DNA of 10,288 nucleotides from an uncultured Oscillospiraceae bacterium (lineage in GTDB: Bacteria > Bacillota > Clostridia > Oscillospirales > Oscillospiraceae). A program made the translations under genes and the position numbers. The notes beneath the pieces are model-generated. The model was not told the DNA's origin, did not search any database, and saw only the letters and a list, made by a program, of their open reading frames with translations. This document shows positions 5,248-10,288 of the stretch, piece after piece (the stretch's first letter is position 1; the number at the start of each line of letters is the position of its first letter). Location: positions 1-10,288 of the forward strand of contig CAKTMQ010000050.1 of the NCBI GenBank assembly GCA_934573945.1, written 5' to 3'.

Positions 5248-8076
5248 TTACCGGTGCAGCATCTTTTTCAGATACTGTCCGGTGTAGGACGCCGGTACCG
5301 CCGCCACCTGTTCCGGTGTGCCCACGGCCACCACGGTGCCGCCGCCGATGCCGCCTTCGGGTCCCAGGTCAATCAGATAGTCGGCGCACTTGATCACGTC
5401 CAGATTGTGCTCGATAACCAGCACCGTGTTGCCGCCGTCCACCAGCCGCTGCAGAACGGCCAGCAGCTTTTTCACATCGTCGGCGTGCAGGCCGGTGGTG
5501 GGCTCGTCCAGAATATAGATGGTGCGGCCTGTGGAGCGCTTACTCAGCTCTGTGGCCAGCTTGACGCGCTGTGCCTCGCCGCCGGAGAGGGTGGTGGAGG
5601 ACTGTCCCAGCTTCACGTAGCCCAGTCCTACCTCCTGCAGGGTCTGGAGCCGCCCGGCGATCTTGGGCAGGGCGGAGAAGAAGGGCAGCGCCTCGTCCAC
5701 CGTCATGTCCAGCACGTCGGAGATGGACTTGCCCTTGTAGCGCACCTCCAGCGTCTCCCGGTTGTAGCGCTTGCCGCGGCACACCTCGCAGGGAACGTAC
5801 ACGTCCGCCAGGAAGTGCATCTCGATCTTCAGCACACCGTCGCCGCAGCAGGCCTCGCACCGGCCGCCCTTGGTGTTGAAGGAGAAACGCCCCGGGCCGT
5901 AGCCCCGCGCCTTGGCTTCCGGCAGGGAGGCGAACAGGTCACGGATGTCGTTGAACAGGTTGGTATAGGTGGCGGGATTGGAGCGGGGCGTGCGGCCGAT
6001 GGGACTCTGGTCGATGTTGATGACCTTGTCCAGATGCTCCTCCCCCTCTACGGCGTCATGCCGGCCGGGATGCGCTTTCATCCGGTTGAGATCCGCGCCC
6101 AGCCGCTTGAAGATGATCTCGTTCACCAGTGAGCTTTTGCCGCTGCCGCTGACGCCGGTGACGCAGGTCAGAGTACCCAGCGGCACCGAGACATCGATGT
6201 TTTTCAGGTTGTTCTCCCGGGCGCCCCGGACGGTCAGCCATTTGCCGCTGCCGCTGCGGCGGTGAGCGGGGACTTCGATGCGCTTTCTGCCGCTGAGGTA
6301 CTGCCCGGTGAGACTGTTGGGATCGGCCATCACCTGCTCCGGCGTACCGGCGGCCACCACCTGCCCGCCCAGCGCACCGGCACCGGGGCCGATGTCGATG
6401 AGCCAGTCCGCGGCGCGCATGGTGTCCTCGTCGTGCTCTACCACGATCAGGGTGTTGCCCAGATCCCGGAGGCGGCGCAGGGTGTCCAGCAGCTTGTCGT
6501 TGTCCCGCTGGTGCAATCCGATGGACGGCTCATCCAGAATGTACAGCACACCCATCAGGCTGCTGCCGATCTGGGTGGCCAGACGGATGCGCTGGCTCTC
6601 ACCGCCGGACAGGGTGCCGGAGGAGCGGCTGAGGGTCAGATAGCTCAGCCCCACCGACTGCAGAAACCGCAGCCGGGAGCCGATCTCCTTCAGGATCTGG
6701 GCGGCGATCATCTGCTGGCTGCCGGTGAGGGTCAGGCCGTCAAAAAAGGCGATCTCTTCATCCACCGGCAGCGTGGTGGCGTCGTGGATGGACAGGCCGC
6801 CCACCGTGACGGCCAGCGCCTCCGGCCGCAGCCGCTTTCCCTGACAGGCAGGGCAGGGGCAGGCGGCCATAAAGGACTCGATCTCCTTTTTGCTGGCGTC
6901 GGACTGAGTCTCCACATACCGCCGCTCCAGATTGTTGGCGATGCCCTCAAAGGCCTGGTGCAGCACGCCCTTGCCCCGGGGCTGGTCGTATTCCAGCGTC
7001 AGCTTTTCGCCTTTCGTACCGTAGAGGATGATGTCCTTTACCTCTTGGGACAGCTGGGCATAGGGGGTGCGCAGAGAGAAATTGTAGCGTTTGCTCAGCG
7101 CGTCAAAATACATACGGGAGATGCCGTCGGAGCGGATGGAGTTCCAGCCGGTGGCCACTACGGCGCCGTCCAGAATGGACTTGCTCTCATCGGGGATCAC
7201 CAGCGTGGGATCAACCTTCAGCTGCATCCCCAGACCGGTACAGGTGGGGCAGGCGCCGAAGGGGCTGTTGAAGGAGAACAGGCGGGGCGCCAGCTCCTCG
7301 ATGGACACGCCGCAGTCCTCGCAGGCATAGTTCTGGGAAAAGGTGAGATCCTGTTCCTCCCGCAGCAGATTCACCGTCACCAGTCCGCCGGACAGATTGG
7401 AGGCGGTCTCCACACTGTCGGTGAGCCGGGTGGTGATGTCGGGTCGGACGATCAGGCGATCCACCACGATGTCGATCTGGTGCTTGTTGTTCTTGACCAG
7501 CCTGATCTCCGCGTCCAGCTCGTGGAGCTCACCGTCGATCCGGGCGCGGACATAGCCGCTGCGGCGGGCGTCCTCCAGCACCTTGGTGTGCTCACCCTTC
7601 CGACCCCGCACCACCGGCGCCATCACCTGGATCCGGGTGCCCTCCGGCAGGGCCATGATCTGGTCGATGATCTGGTCAATGGTCTGCTGGCGGATCTCCT
7701 TGCCGCATTTGGGGCAGTGGGGTATGCCCACCCGCGCCCACAAAAGACGCATATAGTCGTAGATCTCCGTCACGGTGCCCACGGTGGACCGGGGATTCTT
7801 GCTGGTGGTCTTCTGGTCGATGGAGATAGCGGGGGACAGACCGTCAATATAGTCCACGTCCGGTTTATCCATCTGCCCCAGAAACATACGGGCGTAGCTG
7901 GACAGACTCTCCACATAGCGGCGCTGTCCCTCGGCGTAGATGGTGTCGAAAGCCAGAGAGCTTTTGCCGCTGCCGGAAAGGCCGGTCAGCACCACCAGCT
8001 TGTCCCGGGGAATGGTGACGTCGATGTTCTTCAGGTTGTTCTCCCGGGCGCCCTTGATGAAAATTTCCTTTTGCAT
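5248..8076 (-). CDS. uvrA: UvrABC excision nuclease subunit A (DNA damage sensor ATPase)
   Basis: UvrA is the dimeric ABC-type ATPase that finds bulky lesions in nucleotide excision repair and loads UvrB. The 942 residues match the family length (E. coli 940). Two ABC modules are complete: Walker [10 protein letters not shown] (32-40) and GVSGSGKSS (641-649), signatures LSGGESQR (489-496) and LSGGEAQR (830-837), Walker [13 protein letters not shown] (511-522) and [12 protein letters not shown] (853-864). Zinc sites are C252/C255 with C276/C279 and C740/C743 with C763/C766; a further CPCPAC lies at 406-411. The ATG at 8076 has GAGG six bases upstream, and a good promoter precedes it. uvrB, often next door, is not in the window; uvrA instead heads a unit with recD2 and comF. 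No Bacillus-type LexA box (GAAC-N4-GTTC) was found upstream, so SOS control is not evident. Confidence 0.98.
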   Translation of the reverse strand: MQKEIFIKGARENNLKNIDVTIPRDKLVVLTGLSGSGKSSLAFDTIYAEGQRRYVESLSSYARMFLGQMDKPDVDYIDGLSPAISIDQKTTSKNPRSTVGTVTEIYDYMRLLWARVGIPHCPKCGKEIRQQTIDQIIDQIMALPEGTRIQVMAPVVRGRKGEHTKVLEDARRSGYVRARIDGELHELDAEIRLVKNNKHQIDIVVDRLIVRPDITTRLTDSVETASNLSGGLVTVNLLREEQDLTFSQNYACEDCGVSIEELAPRLFSFNSPFGACPTCTGLGMQLKVDPTLVIPDESKSILDGAVVATGWNSIRSDGISRMYFDALSKRYNFSLRTPYAQLSQEVKDIILYGTKGEKLTLEYDQPRGKGVLHQAFEGIANNLERRYVETQSDASKKEIESFMAACPCPACQGKRLRPEALAVTVGGLSIHDATTLPVDEEIAFFDGLTLTGSQQMIAAQILKEIGSRLRFLQSVGLSYLTLSRSSGTLSGGESQRIRLATQIGSSLMGVLYILDEPSIGLHQRDNDKLLDTLRRLRDLGNTLIVVEHDEDTMRAADWLIDIGPGAGALGGQVVAAGTPEQVMADPNSLTGQYLSGRKRIEVPAHRRSGSGKWLTVRGARENNLKNIDVSVPLGTLTCVTGVSGSGKSSLVNEIIFKRLGADLNRMKAHPGRHDAVEGEEHLDKVINIDQSPIGRTPRSNPATYTNLFNDIRDLFASLPEAKARGYGPGRFSFNTKGGRCEACCGDGVLKIEMHFLADVYVPCEVCRGKRYNRETLEVRYKGKSISDVLDMTVDEALPFFSALPKIAGRLQTLQEVGLGYVKLGQSSTTLSGGEAQRVKLATELSKRSTGRTIYILDEPTTGLHADDVKKLLAVLQRLVDGGNTVLVIEHNLDVIKCADYLIDLGPEGGIGGGTVVAVGTPEQVAAVPASYTGQYLKKMLHR
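6194..6226 (-). repeat. 33-base direct repeat within uvrA (second copy at 8021-8053)
   Basis: The stretches 6194-6226 and 8021-8053 are identical at 32 of 33 bases (one T/C difference). Both encode the [11 protein letters not shown] motif at the start of each ABC module, so the repeat reflects UvrA's internal duplication. Nucleotide identity exceeds what the protein match requires, since synonymous sites agree too; shared codon preference or gene conversion could explain this. Confidence 0.8.
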
Positions 8077-8112
8077 GGTATTCCTCGATTCTGCATCGTT
8101 TTGTTGCAGATA

Positions 8113-8141
8113 AGTGTAGTAAAATCAATTTTTAATGTCAA
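8113..8141 (-). promoter_or_regulatory. Sigma-A-type promoter of the uvrA operon
   Basis: A perfect TTGACA (8136-8141 on the minus strand) is followed after 17 bases by TACACT (8113-8118, four of six consensus bases). The AT-rich spacer and location between the ybaK hairpin and the uvrA start make this a good candidate. Transcription would start near 8106, leaving a leader of about 30 bases with the GAGG ribosome site. Confidence 0.78.
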
Positions 8142-8151
8142 TAGAGACTTG

Positions 8152-8175
8152 AAAAGTTTCGCGCTGTGAGCGAAA
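8152..8175 (-). terminator. Modest intrinsic terminator after ybaK
   Basis: On the minus strand TTTCGC (8170-8175) pairs with GCGAAA (8157-8162) across a seven-base loop, followed by C and then TTTT (8152-8155). The stem is only six pairs with three A-T, so termination may be partial and some read-through into uvrA is possible. It lies just after the ybaK stop codon. Confidence 0.55.
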
Positions 8176-8183
8176 AACCTCTC

Positions 8184-8666
8184 TTATACGATTACGTCCG
8201 CGGTGTCCGCCCGCAGCAGCGCCAGCAGGTCGTCGGGGCGGCACTCCACCTGAAAGCCGATCTTCCCGGCACTGACACAGATGGTGTCGTACAGCAGCGC
8301 TGTCTCGTGGAACACGGTGGGAAACTGCTTTTTCATGCCCACCGGACTGCATCCGCCGTGGACATAGCCCGTCAGGGGCAGCAGCTCCTTCTGGGGCAGC
8401 ATGGCGATAGACTTCTCCCCCACCGCTTTGGCCGCTTTTTTCAGGTCGAGATTCTCCGCCACGGGAATGTCAAACACGTAGTATGCCCCGCTGGCGCCCT
8501 TTGTTACCAGCGTTTTGAACACCTGCTCCGCCGGCTGGTGCAGCGTGGCGGCCACCGACACGCCGTCAATGGCGCCGTTGGGATCATAGGTGTGGGCGGT
8601 ATAGGAGATCTTCTTTTGCTCCAGCGTCCGCATGACGTTGGTCTTTTCTTCTTTATTCTTTGCCAT
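8184..8666 (-). CDS. ybaK: YbaK/EbsC family Cys-tRNA(Pro) deacylase
   Basis: Proteins of this family are cytosolic trans-editing enzymes that hydrolyse Cys-tRNA(Pro), and sometimes other mischarged tRNAs, preventing cysteine misincorporation at proline codons. The 160-residue length is normal for a free-standing YbaK. Characteristic parts are TNVMRTLEQKKISYTAHTYD at the start, VFKTLVTKG (49-57) with the conserved functional lysine K51, GYVHGGCSPVGMKK (100-113), and SAGKIGFQVECRPDDLLAL (132-150). A strong AAAGGAGG precedes the ATG at 8666. It lies 35 bases after the TraX-like gene with no promoter visible between, so it is probably co-transcribed with it and the DMT permease; no functional link between these is apparent. 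A hairpin at 8152-8175 ends the unit. Confidence 0.94.
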   Translation of the reverse strand: MAKNKEEKTNVMRTLEQKKISYTAHTYDPNGAIDGVSVAATLHQPAEQVFKTLVTKGASGAYYVFDIPVAENLDLKKAAKAVGEKSIAMLPQKELLPLTGYVHGGCSPVGMKKQFPTVFHETALLYDTICVSAGKIGFQVECRPDDLLALLRADTADVIV

Positions 8667-8701
8667 AGGGACAGCCTCCTTTGTTCATTGTGGGAAAAAT
8701 T

Positions 8702-9424
8702 TTACAGAAGATGGAACTGGTACAGACGAATCAGGGACAGCACCAGAATATGGACGGGGTAAAAGGCGTAAAAGCCGTACTGCACCACGCGGTTGGAAAA
8801 GCCCCGCCGGCCGTTGTAGAGCCAGATCGGCAGCAGCGCCAGCATGGCGTACAGCTCGATGGTGACGGCGCCGCCCATGACGGCCAGACAGAAAAAGGCC
8901 AGCCCGACGGCCTGCGCCGCCATTTTCGCAGCCGAGCCATAGGGGGCGCGGTGGACGGCGTAGAACATGGGCACCAGCAGCATGCCCCAGCCGCCGTAGT
9001 CCGTATGGCACGTCTCCAGCAGCCAGAAGGCGGCCGCCATGGCCGCGGCCGTGGGCAAAAAGGTGGGCAGCCGCCGTTTTTTCAGCGACCAGTCCATGAG
9101 CCAGCACAGCAGCGCGCCGGCCAGCAGCGTCCACAGTACGTTCTGGGCATAGCGGTACCAGACCTGCGTCACGCTGACCATCAGGTTAAAGGGAATCTCC
9201 GAGAGCACCGCGAACACCAGCAGCCGCAGGGCGTATTTCCACCGGCTGCGGGTGTACACACAGCCCTCGGCCACGAGAAAACAGAAGATGGGAAAGGCCA
9301 CCCGCCCCACGCACCGCAGCAGAAGATCGTCAGGAAACAGCGTGGCGCCCATGTGGTCGATGAACATGGTGCAGATGGCGATGAGCTTCAGGTGGAAGCC
9401 GTTGATGAACCGGTATTTTTGCAT
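8702..9424 (-). CDS. traX: TraX family integral membrane protein (putative acyltransferase-like)
   Basis: The 240-residue protein is mostly hydrophobic with about seven or eight predicted membrane segments. It carries TraX family landmarks: KLIAICTMFIDHMGA (13-27), the block GRVAFPIFCFLVAEGCVYT (40-58) followed by RWKYALRLLVFAVLSEIPFNL (61-81), NVLWTL (95-100), YGGWG (143-147) and YAFYPVHILVLSLIRL (219-234). Plasmid F TraX N-acetylates pilin; chromosomal homologues in Firmicutes are not tied to conjugation and may modify another envelope molecule. No conjugation gene is in the window, so pilin acetylation is not implied. The start at 9424 follows AAAAGGAGA. The frame stays open further upstream inside the DMT gene, but those residues are antisense-like low-complexity sequence, not part of this protein. 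It overlaps the DMT gene by 37 bases, suggesting coupled translation. Confidence 0.88.
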   Translation of the reverse strand: MQKYRFINGFHLKLIAICTMFIDHMGATLFPDDLLLRCVGRVAFPIFCFLVAEGCVYTRSRWKYALRLLVFAVLSEIPFNLMVSVTQVWYRYAQNVLWTLLAGALLCWLMDWSLKKRRLPTFLPTAAAMAAAFWLLETCHTDYGGWGMLLVPMFYAVHRAPYGSAAKMAAQAVGLAFFCLAVMGGAVTIELYAMLALLPIWLYNGRRGFSNRVVQYGFYAFYPVHILVLSLIRLYQFHLL

Positions 9425-10288
9425 GGTGTGTCTCCTTTTGCCAGCAGGGCGACGCTGCCCAGCACGCAGCCCACGCCCAGGATTGTCCATAGGTACAGCG
9501 TCTCGTGGAACACCGCCGCGCCCACCAGCGTCTCCACCACCGGCTCGATGCTGGTGATGATGGAGGCGCGGCCGCTCTCCACGCCCTCCAGACCGCGGGT
9601 GTAGAAGATATAGGGCAGCACGGTGGCCACGATGACCACGCTCAGGGAGCCGGTGATGCCCCGGGGCTGCTGCAGTACCGGCAGCAGCGCGGGGAAGTCC
9701 GCGAAAAAGAGGGAGCCCAGACCCGCCACCAGAAACGTCCAGTAGATCATGGTGTAGCTCTTGTAATGCTGCAGGCCGTAGTGGGCGAACACGGTGTAGC
9801 TGGCATAGCACAGGCCGGAGGCCACGCCCAGAGCGATGCCCGTCCAGGAGGCGGTCATATTGCCGCCCAGAATGCCGCTGACCAGCACGCAGCCCAGCAG
9901 TGAGATACACAGCGCCGCCAGCTTCCGCTTCGTCAGCGGGGTCTTCCACAGCAGGGCGCTGGCCAGCACCACGAAGGAGGGCGCCAGATACAGCAGCACC
10001 GCCGCCACCGACAGGGAGCACAGGGTCTGGCACTTGAAGTACACCAGACTCAGCAGCAAAATGCTGATCAGTCCCGAGCCGAGGAAGATGGGCAGATGCC
10101 GCAGCCGGATCCGGAATACCTCCCGGTGGAACAGGGCGAATACCACCGTCAGCACCACCATCGTGCCGAAATTGCGGATAAACACCCGGTTGCCCAAGGA
10201 GACGCCCGCTTCGGTGAGCAGGCGGTTGGAAAAGCCGATGAAGCCCCAGCACACGGCGCTGAGGATCACGTACACATAGGAGATATAC
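9388..10288 (-). CDS. DMT superfamily permease, EamA type (5' end beyond right edge)
   Basis: EamA/DMT proteins are ten-helix inner membrane carriers, usually exporters of amino acids or other metabolites. About 299 residues are visible with two tandem four-to-five-helix repeats: the first from VILSAVCWGFIGFSNRLL to about residue 135, the second from WTGIALGVASGLCYASYTVF to SVALLAKG. Typical EamA elements include LYLAPSFVVLASALLW in repeat one and SIITSIEPVVETLVGAAVFHETL in repeat two. A GTG at 10275 could serve as start, but no ribosome site fits and the frame stays open to the edge (Tyr-Ile-Ser-Tyr), so I take the true start to be a few residues outside. The last codons overlap the TraX-like start, and the TraX ribosome site lies inside this gene. 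Substrate cannot be told from sequence. Confidence 0.9.
   Translation of the reverse strand, partial: YISYVYVILSAVCWGFIGFSNRLLTEAGVSLGNRVFIRNFGTMVVLTVVFALFHREVFRIRLRHLPIFLGSGLISILLLSLVYFKCQTLCSLSVAAVLLYLAPSFVVLASALLWKTPLTKRKLAALCISLLGCVLVSGILGGNMTASWTGIALGVASGLCYASYTVFAHYGLQHYKSYTMIYWTFLVAGLGSLFFADFPALLPVLQQPRGITGSLSVVIVATVLPYIFYTRGLEGVESGRASIITSIEPVVETLVGAAVFHETLYLWTILGVGCVLGSVALLAKGDTPCKNTGSSTAST

Noticed and set aside
6262..8169. Long plus-strand open frames opposite uvrA (also 5152-6132)
   Set aside because: They mirror the uvrA codons, show low-complexity His/Gly/Leu/Gln composition and resemble no protein family.
8077..8183. LexA/SOS box upstream of uvrA
   Set aside because: I looked for the Gram-positive pattern GAAC-N4-GTTC; the nearest stretch (GAAAC followed by TTTTC) does not match, so no SOS operator is claimed.
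9425..10252. N-terminal extension of the TraX frame to 516 residues
   Set aside because: The extra part lies out of frame within the DMT gene, is Pro/Arg/Gly/Ala-rich noise, and a strong ribosome site with ATG at 9424 gives a normal-length TraX protein.

Overview
The window is a compact, GC-rich stretch of bacterial chromosome in which every supportable gene lies on the minus strand. Strong AGGAGG-type ribosome sites, sigma-A-like promoters, a Mbl-like MreB, a RecD2 helicase next to a ComF-type protein, and a TraX/DMT pair together suggest a Firmicute of the class Clostridia with high GC. A gut Oscillospiraceae-type organism is my guess. This taxonomic call is inference, not something a marker gene proves.

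Layout in transcription order (high to low coordinates). (1) A DMT/EamA permease (cut by the right edge), a TraX-like membrane protein overlapping its 3' end, and a YbaK/EbsC-type Cys-tRNA(Pro) deacylase after a 35-base gap look like one transcript, ended by a modest hairpin/T-run at 8152-8175. (2) A good promoter at 8113-8141 starts uvrA, followed by a small one-helix membrane protein, recD2 and a comF-family gene. The last three are linked by overlapping stop and start codons, so this looks like a DNA repair/DNA processing operon. (3) An mreB/mbl gene has its own near-consensus promoter (1902-1930), with a 21-bp palindrome over the -35 box, and its own terminator (764-793). (4) A class I/II PLP aminotransferase has its own promoter (449-477) and runs off the left edge.

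The only long non-coding stretch is 388-805. It holds the mreB terminator, a very regular bidirectional hairpin at 547-582, and between them a long imperfect palindrome at about 614-746. In the core helices of this palindrome every non-Watson-Crick pair is a G:T pair on the plus strand. This is the least explained signal in the window; an interspersed palindromic repeat or a structured RNA are the two readings I favour. The coding genes are recognisable housekeeping or accessory families, and I do not see a defence island, CRISPR array, insertion sequence, phage module or tRNA/rRNA gene.
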